Translations under genes and position numbers: made by a program
NCBI GenBank assembly: GCA_910574455.1
Contig: CAJSYZ010000002.1
Span: forward strand, 6,387,889-6,451,888
DNA length: 64,000 nucleotides
Source: Trichaptum fuscoviolaceum
Taxonomy: Eukaryota; Basidiomycota; Agaricomycetes; Hymenochaetales; Trichaptaceae
Direction of reading: 5' to 3'
In this document: positions 32,701 to 45,076 of the stretch, one piece after another
Layout: every line of letters begins with the position of its first letter
Numbering within the stretch: the stretch's first letter is position 1
The notes under the pieces: generated by a model
What the model saw: the letters and a program-made list of their open reading frames with translations, nothing else
Told to the model about the DNA's origin: nothing
Databases searched by the model: none

Positions 32701-34330
32701 CTACTGTACAATGGTTATCATGGCATCCTCGATTGAATACCAGTCCATGGACTGCTTCTCTTTATTGCTCTCGAGCGCCTTCAGCACGCGCCGTCCGTCC
32801 CGGTACAGACCCAACTTCTCCTTTGGCAAAGCTGCGCTGTAAGCCTGCAAGATCGGCGCGCATGCGCGAATGTCGGGAAGCAAGTCCAATCTAGTCATGA
32901 CTGAGCCGAGGCGAGTGACGAAATCCAGTGCATGAGTGCGGTAATTCCCCATCCTTGTCCTTGATAAGAAGGACTCTGTCCATCGCGCTGTGCAGCACCG
33001 ACTGATGATCATCTGTGCTCGAGCTCGCCAGATGCCTTCGCGTCGTCGAGGAACTGCACGCCTTACTGAACAAAATTCTCGAGGAGCTACTAGGCGTCGG
33101 CGTACTGACCGCGCTGGGCCCAGACACCGAGGAAGGCGATGAAGAAATCGTCGTGGCTGTGCCCGAGCGAGTACGTGATGGCGCCCGTGCGGTATTCCAG
33201 ATTGAGGAGGTACGACACGATCTCGTCGAACTCCTCCTTAGGAAGATCAGGATGGCGGCGGAGATTCTCGACTCTGAGCTCGAAGATGGCGATCCGGTCG
33301 TAGTCGCTGATATGCAAACCGTCGCAATCGGCCACATCCAGCAGAGTGCAGTATAGGCGGTTGAATTTGGGGAGCATCTTTTCCTTTGCCAGTGCTTCGA
33401 GTATCGTGTTCCAGGCGGCCTGATTGGGGTGCGGTGTGCGCAGCGAAGGCTCCAAAGCGTGCACGGCGACTGTATTCTGCTCTAGCATCTGAACACGCGA
33501 GGGCCGAGTGTATGTCATCGCTCCGTATTGACCCAGTTATGAAGGCAGTATAGACCGCTGAGCAGGGAGGGGGAACATCGGCCGGGACGAACAGAACGCT
33601 TGCTTTCGTGTCTATCATTTCCTCGAGAAGTGCGAAAGCCTTCACGGGCTGCTTCGCCAGGAAATACGCCTCGGCTATCTTTATCCACATGAGCATTTGC
33701 GCCGCACGCGCCTGCCCAGGGCGTACGTCGTCGCTAAGGATGTGAGTCGAAAGATCCTCGACGCCTTCTGCAACGTCCCAGGAGACGCGACCCTCGGCCG
33801 AGGCCAAACAGAACTCCGTGAGCACGTCTTGTGCTAATTATATGTCGCCGGTCGACACGTAGGTACTCAGGAGGTGGAGATAGCACATAGCATTGGGTTG
33901 AAAATGGGTGATGTCTTCGATATGGGTCCAGATACGAACTGCAGCGTCGACATTGCAATGAAGCGCGCAAGAACGGAGGAGAACATGATAGATTCCCTTT
34001 AAAGTTATCTTCCCTACGAAGCAATTGAACCTGCTCCAATTCTGGGAAATCCAACGTGTCTCTCTTGGCATTGAATTCACGCCGCCTTTGCCGCCATTCG
34101 AGCTGACCGATGACTCGTTGGACCTCCTTGTCACACTCGCACAATGCCAGAATCATAGTCTTGTAGGTGCGAACATTGGGCGTAATCTGACGATTGAGCG
34201 TCTCATTGTACGTCTCCAGCGTAACGGTAATCGGTTGTCCGGGGGCATGAGACAAGAGGAGTAAACCGAGGGCCATGATGTATTCGCGCGCATTCGGGGA
34301 TGGGTGGGACATGCGTAGGATCATCACCTC
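32701..34330 (-). pseudogene. PPR-type helical-repeat protein, decayed
   Basis: The minus strand encodes stretches with the spacing and residues of pentatricopeptide repeats, for example PNVRTYKTMILAL near 34230 and FQPNAMCYLHLLS near 33890, and further ones near 33700 and 33420. Fungal PPR proteins act in mitochondrial RNA maturation or translation. The frame is broken at least at about 34025 (shift), 33841 (stop), 33540 (shift) and near 33085 (stop). Which PPR family member it derives from cannot be told. Confidence 0.55.
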
Positions 34331-34424
34331 TGCTAAAATACGTAAGGATCATGTGTTTTCCGGGTAACCTCAAGCCTCCAGAAGACGTTGTAATATGATT
34401 ATTTGCAGTGTGCAGCAGGTAAAA

Positions 34425-36290
34425 TGGGACACGTACCAGAATGTCCGATCACTTGTATGCCAGCCTGCTGCGCTTCCATCACCTTATCTCTTTCTAGTGC
34501 GTCCGCCCACCCTTCAGAGAAAAGCTCAGGGTTTTCCTCGGGTGATGCGATTGCTGTCGCGATCTTTTTGCGGCCTTTTAAATCGAGATTTGTCCGCCAT
34601 GCACTCACGGTCTTTGGGACGAGGCTACGAGGAGTATTGAGGGAAGGAATAAACAGCCTCTTCATCCTTTGAATAGATGTATCACATACCTAGGCGCAAA
34701 TGTACGAGCGAAGAGCGCAGCTTCCGGCGCTCTGTCGGTCTTCACCAGCAGGTCGACGCATGCAGTCGTGTCGCCAAGCTGCAGCCGACTCGCGAACGCA
34801 AGGTTGTTTTGGCCCTTCTCCTCTACAATAAATCCTCAGAAACCTAAAGAGCTATTTAAAACGGTATGAATACTCACCGGCTTGCTCAGCGAGTTTCTTG
34901 AGACCATCCCGGTCGCCTATCGCTAGCAGAAGGAGCATGAGAGCGCTCAGATCCCCTGCATTCTCAAAGCGTTCCCGTGCGAGGTCGAGGCGCCAGACGG
35001 CCAGCGCGCGGTCACCGACAGCCTTCCACTTCGACTCCGCCTCGTGCTTGGGTGTTGTACGTGCGATCTCCAGGGCCGCGTCTAGATCGTCGAGTTGAAG
35101 TGCGAGGTCGAACTTGTGATCAGGGTCTGTTGTAACCTGTAACGCGAGCTCCTTAAGATCTGTGAAAAGGAGAACGATTGAGTCAGTTTTTCTGCTGAAT
35201 TCGATGGTTATCAAAGACGTACCTCGGGCTTCTAGGAAACGCGCGACTTTGCTCCGCTGCTCTTTCGGTACAGTCGGCGGGATCTCCTCCGCAGCCTCCA
35301 TATCCCCACGCAGGATTGCACTCTGATACTCGGTGAGGTTCAAAGACAGGGAGTAACCGAACACTTTAATGTCTTTATCGGCAAGATAAACGCGGTTGTG
35401 AGCGGGGATGTTGCCCAGCAGGTATATTGGGCTATCATTCCATGTTAGCGTGTAGAAGTCTAGGATGAAGAGAGGAAACTTGCTTGTGGAAGGCTCGTCA
35501 CGGCCAAGTTTGACCACGACCACACCTTCGTCATACCCTACGCCAACCTCGTTCCCCTGCGGTCGGACGGTAATGCACCATGCGCGTACAAGAGCGTTGC
35601 TTGAGGTAATTTCCAGGCGGCACGTGCCCGAGTTCCAGATCTTAATCGTTCCGAACCGCTGACGATCAAGGGAAGACTAGGGTGGAATATGGCAAACGAG
35701 ACGTTGTTGGTGTGTCCTCCAACGTCTGTACATAACTTTTGCTGAGGTAGTCCCAGATTTCGATTGTTCGGTCGTCACCGCTCGTGACAAGATACAGTTT
35801 GTCACCGGGGTAGAAGTCAACATAGTTTATGCCGCCCTTCTGATGTGCCTCGAGGGTGAAATTCGGCGTCGAGGAGCTGAGTGACAACATCTTCATGGTG
35901 TAATCAAGACAAGAGGAGGCGAAGGTGTTGGTGTCCTTGAGGTTGAATACAAGGTTCATGATGGAGTGCGTGTGTCCTTCTATCTTCAGAGATAATTAGA
36001 CAAAGTCTCATTTTGAAGCAGTGGATATACGCACCTGAATACACTTCCACTCTTTGTCCCAGTCCTAAGCCTTGATCGTCATATCATTGCAGCCCGTCAG
36101 ACAATACTGATGGGCCTCAAATGCGGTCACTTTCTCGTGAGTGTTGTAATTGAAGACGCGTAGCTGGAAATTGTCTGAAGTTTGAACCAACTCTGATGTT
36201 TTTTGCGGACTTAGCGATTTGAAGCTTGAGGCGCGATGATGCTGCGGAGTTTGAATTACCAACTTGAGCAAGACCGTGACGCGTCGCATT
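34425..36290 (-). pseudogene. Beta'-COP (COPI coat subunit) fragment, decayed
   Basis: Clear matches to COPB2/Sec27, the WD-repeat subunit of the COPI vesicle coat: FQLRVFNYNTHEKVTAFEAH near 36190, DTNTFASSCLD near 35930, DDRTIEIWDYLSKS near 35770, VVVVKLGRDEP near 35520, then the helical solenoid region to about 34430 (SEGWADALERD). Introns remain, for example GTGCGT at about 36030. The copy lacks the N-terminal WD start, has lost about 14 residues after FEAH, carries an in-frame TAG near 36068 and lacks the normal C-terminal end. It is not functional. Confidence 0.85.
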
Positions 36291-36479
36291 CAACGACCTC
36301 CTCCCTCTCTCTCTCTTTCCACTTCGTCGTCGTCCATCCATCCCCCTCGACATCCATCCATCCACAGGATGGCCTTCAAATCTTTGTATTTTTGGTTCTG
36401 ATGGTATGTAACTATACTCTACTCATATTTTATCTTCTTTTTCTGATGATTTACTACTGTGCCACCTGAGTGTGACTGT

Positions 36480-37680
36480 ATGCTTGCATGTGTTACACCC
36501 AGTGTGGCACGGTGGCACGCGGGAGCACGCGTCTCTTCATCATCGACCACGAAGCTCGCCCGCGAGGCGCTCTGTAAACGACCCGACGACTACAAGCTCG
36601 AAGCCGTCCTCGGAAAAGGCGGATTTGGCCGCGTCTACCAGGCCGTGGACATCTCTCATCGCGAATTCGGCAAGAAGGTCGCGATCAAGCAGATTCCACG
36701 CGCGAGTGTCGATCAAGACAGTCGCCGGGAGATGTTGTTTACAGAGAAGTAGATCCTTTCTTACCTGACTTTGCTTAACTCGCCCTATTATACCCCTCTA
36801 ATAGAATCCCTCATGGACCCGCATGACTTCATCATCATCCAAGGTCTGGCTGCCGGTGGCACTTTGCGAGGAGCGATGACCAACACGAAGAAGCTGTTCC
36901 ACATGCATGAAATCAAGTTCATTATGGCGCAACTAGTACGTCTTCCCTTTCCCCCTTTCTCTCGAATGGTGACTCATCATCTCTGCAGTGCTACGCAGTG
37001 GGCACCTTGCACGATGGTGCAACTAGTTCGTCTCCGCTTCCTTTCCCCATGTCGTGTCTCATCGTCTTGCAGTGCTATGCAGTGGGCACCTTGCACGACC
37101 AGGCCATCGTCCATTGCGACCTCAAGCCCGACAACGTCTTCATGGATGAGCAAGATCGGCTCGTCATCTGGGACTTCGGCCTCGCGCATGTTTTCAAGGG
37201 ACACGCGGTGAGCATTGACGAGGTACTAACTTACGATGACTGTTGGCACAGGACGAAGGGCAAGTGTGGCACGCCGGGCTACACGGCACCAGAGATGCTC
37301 CGTGGCGACCATTACTCATACAAGGCCGACAGCTTCTCCGTTGGCGTCATGTTCTATGAGCTTGTCTTCGGCAGGGTGAGCTTCCTCTGTTCCAACCCAT
37401 CACTTTCACTGACACCGCCTTTATTACTGCCCTTCCGTGGGAGGGATCGCAAGGATCTTGAAGCCAAAGCACTGTACGAAAACGCGTTCATTCCTCGATG
37501 GTTCCGCAAGCGCTGCCCAGAGGCATGCCATCTGATGCGGCGTCTGCTAGCCAAGAACCCAGACCACCGCATCCCGGTGCAGGATACCTTGCAGAGCCGG
37601 TACTTCCGAGAAGTGTAAGTCAATCAACCGCATCTGCGCCATTCTCTAGCTAACCTCCGCCGCAGAAACTGGGATCAGGT
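36480..37680 (+). pseudogene. Eukaryotic protein kinase, interrupted
   Basis: Kinase motifs occur in order: Gly loop GKGGFGRV near 36615, VAIK lysine near 36680, catalytic HCDLKPDNV near 37115, DFG near 37173, TAPE near 37288, and a C-lobe near 37500-37615. HCD replaces the usual HRD. An in-frame TAG at 36750-36752 interrupts the N-lobe. The intron-exon boundary after MAQL is duplicated in tandem (about 36932-37015 and 37018-37100), repeating the YAVGTLHD coding segment and its acceptor. The kinase group is not certain. Confidence 0.75.
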
Positions 37681-38079
37681 CGCAAATAAGACACAGCCTG
37701 TCCCCGCTGGTGGAAGACTGCACCACATAAGGTCCAGGAAGGCGCGTACCTCAGCATGTGCGTCCTTGTCGACGACCCGAAGGCTCCATGCGCTGGCGTC
37801 CTGACCCGCTGAGTACGAGTTCCTCGCCCCCCTTCGCTGGCGACCAGGGAAAGAATTTCCAGCCTGCTTTTCGCCCATTGCCATGCCAGCTTTCTCTCCC
37901 GATTTGCGACAGGATCGTCTCGCAGTTGGCCTCAGAGTCAAAGAGATCCTCGGTCGTCTCAGCCGTCAGCCCCACCAGTTCGCAACAATTCCATTGAACG
38001 AGCCCATCCCGTCGCCTATGCTTCCGGCAAGGAGCATTAGAGATGCTGCGCAAACAGCCTTGTCTTTGGCAGGTGAGCT

Positions 38080-38235
38080 CTTTTGCGCTATACCTTCACT
38101 TACGCTGATGCCGCCTTGTGATACTAGTTGCCCTTCCGTGGTAGGAATTGCAAGGATCTTGAAGCCAACGCACTGTATGAGAGTGCGTTCATTCCTCGAT
38201 GGTTCCGCAAGCGTTACCCAGGGGCATGCTCGATC
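38080..38235 (+). pseudogene. Second partial copy of the kinase C-lobe exon
   Basis: The intron start GTGAGCTC and the segment around TGGTTCCGCAAGCG repeat the sequence at 37375-37525 with many substitutions and broken frame. It is a local duplication inside the TIR element. Confidence 0.65.
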
Positions 38236-38987
38236 TCCGACGTGCATCTGAATGACATTAGTATAGTGTATGATGTACAATAGCACGTTAATATTAATAT
38301 AATTCATTATTAACCATCATCAGCCATTGACAACGGCCAGAATTAAATAAAAGAGCTGTCGGCAAGCCAGCGTAGATACCCAATGATAGACCTGATGTAA
38401 CGTAAATTTGATTATAAGGAGTACTAATTTGTCATCGGAGCCGGCAGTCTGATGTCATTTGTAACTAAATGTAAGCTATATATGGCCTAGAATTCATGAT
38501 CAGGGCCCATCATTCATTGGCATCGCTGTCATGACGTGGTGCCTTGTATCTAAAGATAGCTCCCAGCATCGCTATCATGCATTATCATCGACACATTACG
38601 GTGTCATCGCTACCATGCTGCTAGACATTACAATGAAAGCTAGAGTATGTAAACTACATAATCCCATTAACTGCGGCAGAATTAATTACATAGGTCACCA
38701 TAATGACAGCATATATACTAAATTTTAGTCACTATATGCGCAATACAAACACTGAAATCCAGTACAAACCCTAACAGGCTGCTAAGCCATGTATTGCATT
38801 TTACGGAATAAAAGAGCCATAATGCTGATTGCCTAAGATAGTAGCTGTAATCATGGCACACTTTGTATTGAATTTTACGTGCCTGATAAGGTCAATATAT
38901 TTGATACTGGAACCCGAGATACATTAGGGACGATTTTACCTGTTATATTGTATGTTATAGTATGTAATCATATTATCATTTTAAAAA
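38236..38987. other. AT-rich right arm of the TIR element
   Basis: No gene. AT-rich with scattered CTGATGT and CATC-type words that may be subterminal transposase sites. Confidence 0.45.
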
Positions 38988-39000
38988 CTTTTTCCTGATG
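38988..39000 (-). repeat. Right terminal inverted repeat
   Basis: Reads CTTTTTCCTGATG on the plus strand, the inverted partner of 32340-32352. Confidence 0.7.
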
Positions 39001-39021
39001 TGGGCGTGCGTGCCTCCCCGC

Positions 39022-39444
39022 TCAAAACGCTTCATGACCTCTGCCCTGCTTCGGGGCCATCATGCCCTTGCCATCCTTGCCTCTGCCGCTGCGAGAGAGC
39101 TTCTGTGGGAGGTAGTTGACCGAGCGTGAGTGGTGTCGCCATCGTGGCCAATGGTGTTGGATGGGGTGAGTGAACGAAAGGAGTTCTTGCGCGAGCTCAG
39201 CGAAGGGTGCATTTGGAGATTCGAGAGACGTGCTTGCGTCGTTGTCTGCGAGGATGCGTTGCTGTGAGGAAGGGAGCGAGTTAGCATGATGCTGGACATC
39301 ATGCACCATGCATTGTCAGGACTTGAGTTGTGCGAGTACTTGCTTTGTAGTAAGGTGGCTTGTGTTAAGAGATAGTGGTCGAAAGTAGAAAGACGCGTCG
39401 CATCCATAAACGGACTCAAGTTGACTCTTGCACTCAAATTTCAT
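39022..39444 (-). CDS. Candidate gene D copy 3
   Basis: Same two-exon model. The TIR-bounded insertion ends at 39000, only 21 bp beyond the predicted stop, so the coding part is intact but its natural 3' flank has been replaced. One His to Arg change relative to copy 1. Confidence 0.3.
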
Positions 39445-41779
39445 TCGACTTTCAATTACACACAGAGATTCCGAGTAAAAATCAATTAAATTGCAGAAAA
39501 GAATCTATCTACTATATCTCTAACACCTGAAGATATGTAGGCAAATTAATGAGGTGTAATGTAGAAGACAAATATAGCTTACCTGCTATAGATCCTTACA
39601 GACGAACATGACTACGGACTGCAAGTTAGAATTGGTTGAAGACGGAAGACGAAACAAGATTACCTTGCGACCCCGTAAATCAGGCGGCGCCACGTACGGG
39701 CATAGTCTCGGTATGTACGAGCATAAGTTCCCCCTCTGGTTCCAAGTCGAGTGCTGCAAGTCCAAGTCGAGCGCCGTGTCCAGAAGACGGAGAAGAATTA
39801 AAAAGCGATGCAGTGGGTTAAAAGTCAAAAATGAGTTTAAAGTGCCGGGCCCGGACTATTACATGCAATTAACTACGAAATCAAGAAAATAATCCTGGGA
39901 TAAAGTCTGTAAGGCAATGGTCAGGTTGTGTTGGCCTGAAGGGAAAGGTCAGAAATGCAAAGACAAGAGAATTAGTAATTGCTTATCTTTCTCGCACTCG
40001 ACATGCGTAAGCCCCCGGATCCCAAGTTCAAATCCAAAATCCTAAACGTAACTATGGCAATGTTAAAGGACAGACGTAATGAAGAAGCAATGCACTTACC
40101 AAGCGCATGGCGGCGCTTGCCAACCAAAAAAATTCCGAGCCCAAATTCGAAGCCATCCGCAAGCTCTAGGTACGCGTCAGCGAGAGGAAATCAAAGAAGA
40201 GAAGTTACGCGCCAGAGAAGAGCCAGGGCGGCATCGAGGAAAAGCAAAGGCAGTGTCGAGGACGGGGCTAAGAAAGACGCGTCAGCGGGCAGAGCGAAGA
40301 GCAAAGATAAACTTACAATTGCACCGCCGAAAGCGGAGAAGAAGGAAAGAGCCAACACCCAAATAGTAGAATCCCGACGGAGCGGGGAAGAGGCCAAGCT
40401 GTACCATTCTGAGAAGTGTGGGCGCACACACTTCAGACATCCACGGGAGCTACCCTACAAGGAGTCTGGCTCAGACGGAGAACAGCTGGGGCAAGAAGCC
40501 CAAGCGCTGCTTGGTGCGGGCACACAAGCTTATATCGTCTGTGAGACCTCGCTTGGATCAGGAGTCTCACGGCGAAGATCTGATGAGAACAGAAGAAGAG
40601 CAACCGCTTCACGGGCTCTCAGGCTGATTCCGCCGCTTTGCAGCTCGCATAGCTAGTGTCGATCAAGCACGTAATAAATTATTTTCTTCTTGCTATTCCG
40701 TCCTCCCTGCTGGCGTTTCGCCCTGCATGCACCGTCTCCTATAGTTCAGAAGTTGGTGCCCGTAGTTGCATAGCAGAAACATAGGAATTAATGCAAGTTC
40801 TCGAGTGAAGAAAGGTAGACTCATGCAAGTGTGTGCAATAGATTATCGCGCGTTCTGTGCGGCCTGTCATCGCTTATTTCATGCTTGAAACACTTCTGCT
40901 TTGGTGGAGACTAATATAAGAGATTACAGAGCTCCGATTGGTGTCAGGAAGCAGACATGGAAGGTCTAGACAACCCGCTGGTCGCTTGCCAAACGGACCC
41001 CATTCCATGATTCTCTCGCTTGCAATCTACATGTAAATCCGCCAAATTAGGCGGAGACCCAACAGCCTGACTGAAGATACTCACTGAAGATCCCTCTCGA
41101 AGGGTGTTTAAGCAGGCAAACTGGCTGCTGGCGAAATGAAACCCTCTTTGCAAGGATGCATAGCAGAGAGCATTGCCAACCTTCGGAGAAAGTCAGAGAG
41201 CGAAATGGGTGTATGGACCGTGTAAACTTCGCCAATTAGCCGATAAATGCTGTCGCTTATTGTAACAGATCTGCAAATCGGACAGAAATCTGTGTCGAAG
41301 ACAGAGGGGAACACCGGGAAATCTTGCTGCAATCATTTGCAAGTTCTGTCCCGTTGCATGAAATCCAGCCACAGAAACGCGGATTTCAATGCATTATTAG
41401 GCCAATATACACCTCCAGATTATACAGACAGGTATTGAAAGACTGCAGAACGGGGAGGATGGCTTAAAGACGAAGAATTCCACGGGCGGGAGAGAAAGCG
41501 CCCGTTGGACGGCACATAGCCGAGATCTCTATGTCCGCCGTGTTTAGGCCCGATTTTGCGTTACTTGGCGGTCCCGTGTGTCGCCTGAGCATAGAAGATG
41601 TTGTCAGAATGTGCAAAAAGAAATGTGTCAAGAAGGGTCAACGTGGAAGAGAAGAAACATGCAAACGACGGTTCACCACCGTTCTCATTCCCAATATAGC
41701 AATCCTTTTTTGCAAACCTTCGTCTGTATGTTTTTGCACCTGCTGAGCAGATTTGGGGTTGTATATAGCTTTCAAATGT

Positions 41780-42025
41780 ATGGTTATAGTGCTTTACTTG
41801 CTGTGCATGACTTGCACTCCCGCAAGCGGTGCACACGGAAGAATAAGCTTTAGGCGCAAATTGATGCACTGCTGCAATGAAGACTTCGACCCGAGATCCA
41901 TACGGGTGATTGGCTCAGCACCCCTGAATGCTGTGTCTCCTTCTCTTGGTTATCCGGCCTCACGGAGACAATTGCTAACTGGATCTTGCTACTCGAAGAG
42001 GGTATGGAATACAATACTTTCTTGA
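41780..42025 (+). CDS. Candidate gene B copy 3 (shortest form)
   Basis: Same frame, without the 3- or 6-base additions of the other copies. A Cys to Tyr change follows the variable site, so the predicted mature protein loses one Cys. Confidence 0.33.
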   Translation: MVIVLYLLCMTCTPASGAHGRISFRRKLMHCCNEDFDPRSIRVIGSAPLNAVSPSLGYPASRRQLLTGSCYSKRVWNTILS

Positions 42026-42491
42026 TTTTTTATGCATCCAGATATGCTGCAAAGTACATTCCTGAATTGAACGCGCAGCTGCTTCTCAAAGACTGTGTCG
42101 AGGCATCTAGCCAAAGAGGGCTAGCGTCTCAGGGACATGGTTCCCCTAAAGCCGCCACCTTCGGAGGTAGTTTACCGCCCCGTGTTGCCCGTGCAGACAA
42201 TTCTTTCATTTCCAGAGCTGAGACTCGAGAGTCAGACGGGCGATTGGTGCACGGCCCTGAATTACGTTTGGTACCTTCTGTACATGTCTTCAATCTTGAG
42301 AAACCCGTGCATAGCTTTGTATCCGCCAAGCGGCAGTCCGAGCGACTTGATGCAAAAACAAAGTGTGGGTGGTGATTGGCTGAGGGAGCTTCGATTTCTG
42401 AATTAGAAAACTAATTAATTCTGGCACCAAACTGGTGTTCCGGGGCCAGATGAGCGTTTGGTGTGATGTCCCTGAGCGCGTGGTCCACATA

Positions 42492-42842
42492 ACATCGTAT
42501 ATACGGATTGACACCCTCCGAGCAGCAATATATATATATGGATCAAAGCCCGCTGAGTGAGGCCTGGACAGCAATGTATATCAAGAGCGCGCGAGCAACA
42601 CTTTTGGGCACAGTAGAGAGTTGACGCAAGCGGTGTTGCACTATAGAACAAAAGAGATAAGCTAGAAGAAGCATTAGAAGGCTCCTGATTGTTCTGTTGT
42701 GACCCTGAGCTCCTCTGCGTCATTCAGAGGCACCTTCACTGAATTCCTGTAATGCAATATATATATGTATTTGACGCGGGCGAGCAGCAGTTTAGAGGCC
42801 TGACCAGCAATATATATATGTATCGACGCCGGGCGAGCGGCG
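42492..42842. repeat. AT-core motif cluster, unit 3
   Basis: Same arrangement. The first motif has several substitutions and the second gains one TA step. Confidence 0.58.
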
Positions 42843-43076
42843 CTTCTGAGTGCAGTTGCATCAACTTCCTTCAGCCGGCCTGACCCTGAGCGCGCGCAAA
42901 GCGATCGAAATTGACGGACGCACGAGATTAAGCGAGGAAAGAAATATTGCCGAGTAGAACTGAAGCGAGGCCTCTCGCAACTAGATTGGAATGCGTAGCT
43001 CGCACAGACCAAGGGCGATGGCTATAAAGGCTTGCGCGAAGCGGAGACAAGTTCATTAGACCTTCATTATGCTGTT

Positions 43077-43620
43077 ATGCTGGCATATTCTCCCTTGATG
43101 CTGTCCCTCCTCCCGTGTCATTGCCCTTCACGTTGCATCATTGCAGTTGCCTCCCCTCACTCTATTATACTCTTTGCCCTCACTATAATGGAGGTAAGTC
43201 CGTCATGCGTAACTAGACAATATGTGGGTGCTTACACGGCCTATTTTTGCATAGATTATGTGTTTGCACCGAAGCTCTTCGCCGGACATTGTCTTGGGCC
43301 ATCTATTTGTGAGTTTATATGACTGTCTCGTGGTAGAAACAGTTACTTAAATTCTATTCAGGTTTTACTGGCGGACTCGGCGGGCGCTACGTGGGCGCCT
43401 AATCGTCGCAAGACGGTCTTTGTGCTGCAAATGCGCTGGTGCCATGGTTGCGCGTGCAATCGAGTCGACATGGTTGAGCCAGGAGTTCCTGAGTTCTGCA
43501 CGCAGGACAGAGTGGTTCAAGCAATTGGCTGTGGTGCAGGTATGTCATTTCAGTTGGATTTGACAGAATAATTGATATTTACATACAGCAATGGCGAATG
43601 CGCGGGTGCACATTGCCTAG
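43077..43620 (+). CDS. Candidate gene C copy 3
   Basis: Same model with the longer exon 1. The untranslated part of exon 4 has 12 more bases than copies 1 and 2 just before the next intron. Confidence 0.4.
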
Positions 43621-44049
43621 TATTGCGGCAGCATGCGTTCTCTTCAACTCCTCGATTCCCATATGTGAGTTGTCCTGACTACGGACAGAGATAGTTCTGT
43701 CGCAGAAAGACAAGTCTGCCATCTTCGATTTGAGCCCGGGGACAAGACAATTGCAAGTTCAATAACTGCAACTGTTGGGCTGCGATGGCAAATGCTTGCT
43801 GGAGGCGGGCGGGTTTGACTATTGCGGCAGCATGCGTTCGATTGCCATAATGTGAGTTGTCTTGACTACGGACAGAGATAGAAGCATTGCTTACAATCAT
43901 CTCGCAGAAAGACAAGTCTGCCAACTTCGATACTAAGCCTGCAATGGCGAGGACTTGGTTCCCACGTTGTAGCGGCCCGCGATGAGTTGCATTAGCTACT
44001 GCACCGCGGCCGTAGTCGGTAGATAGAATGCCAAAGCACGGGGGAGGTC

Positions 44050-44412
44050 ATGCCCGTCCGTGCTACAGCACCAACATGTACTGGAAGGGGGTCGTGGACT
44101 AGCGACGTTTTTACAAAATCGTGGGAATTCAGACCTTTTATGGCAATTTCAGGCACAAAATGTGTCACCTTAAGTTTAGGGCCAGTCTTATCTCTTGAAG
44201 CGACAAACAGCGACGGTTACGACGTCATCAAGATCTCAGCGCCCATGATCAGAGTTAACTTTAGCCTCTGCGCACACGCAGTCCATGTCGGACTCGCGCC
44301 TTGTCCAGGGCGTACCTGCAGATCGAATCCGTGGACACAAGTGATGGCACACTCTTGTACGCAGCTGATATCCGACGTGACAGTGATCACTCCCAGCCGT
44401 CCTATCCTATAG
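44050..44412 (+). CDS. Open frame G copy 3
   Basis: Same length and apparently identical to copy 1. Confidence 0.28.
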   Translation: MPVRATAPTCTGRGSWTSDVFTKSWEFRPFMAISGTKCVTLSLGPVLSLEATNSDGYDVIKISAPMIRVNFSLCAHAVHVGLAPCPGRTCRSNPWTQVMAHSCTQLISDVTVITPSRPIL

Positions 44413-45076
44413 CGTCGACGAGCGTTGTCCAACCGGGAATCCGGGAATGTTCGTTTCGCAGAGCGCCCACCGGCAGCCAGAGCTCCTCCGCCTCGCCTTG
44501 TGTTGTGCTCTATCCGACCTCTGACAGCCCGCATCACATCAGCTTGCCGGTATGATGCGATGCGTCAGAAAGCCATATGTATCCTCCGCCCCTCAGACCC
44601 GCTGCAGGCCACCTGCTGTCCTAGGGGAGTATCCTTGTCTCTTTTCTTTTCCTTCACGAGTTCGACGTTCTTTAAGTCCGGCTCACCACGAGGTGCGTAT
44701 TGCTTTTCCTCTTTGCGCGTTGGGCGGAGATACAGGACTGACGATGACACTCACACTCTAGCCTGGCACGCTCCTGGAGAGCAACATAAGACATAAAAAA
44801 CACCAAGTCGCACACGGCCGACTGGGTATCCTTCGTTCATTTCCGTGATTTAGAGGTGCTGGGGCGCCGGTTGTAGTGGAAGAAGCTCAGGCTGGCTGGG
44901 AAGGTGCATTCGTTCGTCTTCGTCTTCGTATTTCACAGGTGCGTAGCACTTGTCTTTTCAGTCTGGAATGCTGGTTAATATTGCGTGTAGGTTTAATACA
45001 GCCATTTACTTCGTTTTTAACTCCTTCGTTCTTTACAAGCTTTTCGGTCTTTTCGACTTTTCCTAGACTTTACTTA

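Larger units (their letters stand above)
32340..39000. mobile_element. TIR-bounded insertion with captured gene fragments (6,661 bp)
   Basis: Compared with units 1, 2, 4 and 5, extra DNA begins after CACTG at 32339 and ends at 39000, with TG present on both sides (32338-32339, 39001-39002). The ends are inverted: CATCGGGAAAAAG at the left and, as reverse complement, CATCAGGAAAAAG at the right (12 of 13 match). Inside are decayed beta'-COP, PPR-type and kinase sequences that keep introns, so capture was from DNA. No transposase was found. CTGATGT recurs near the ends (32539, 38392, 38449 and the right terminus). This resembles Pack-type elements that carry host gene pieces; the superfamily is not assignable from a 2-bp duplication. 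Confidence 0.7.

Noticed and set aside
36480..37680. Functional protein kinase gene
   Set aside because: An in-frame stop in the N-lobe, a duplicated intron boundary and its place inside a fragment-carrying element argue for a pseudogene, although most catalytic motifs remain.
32340..39000. Helitron as explanation of the gene-carrying insertion
   Set aside because: The insertion is not between A and T, there is no terminal hairpin plus CTRR end, and it has inverted termini with a target duplication.
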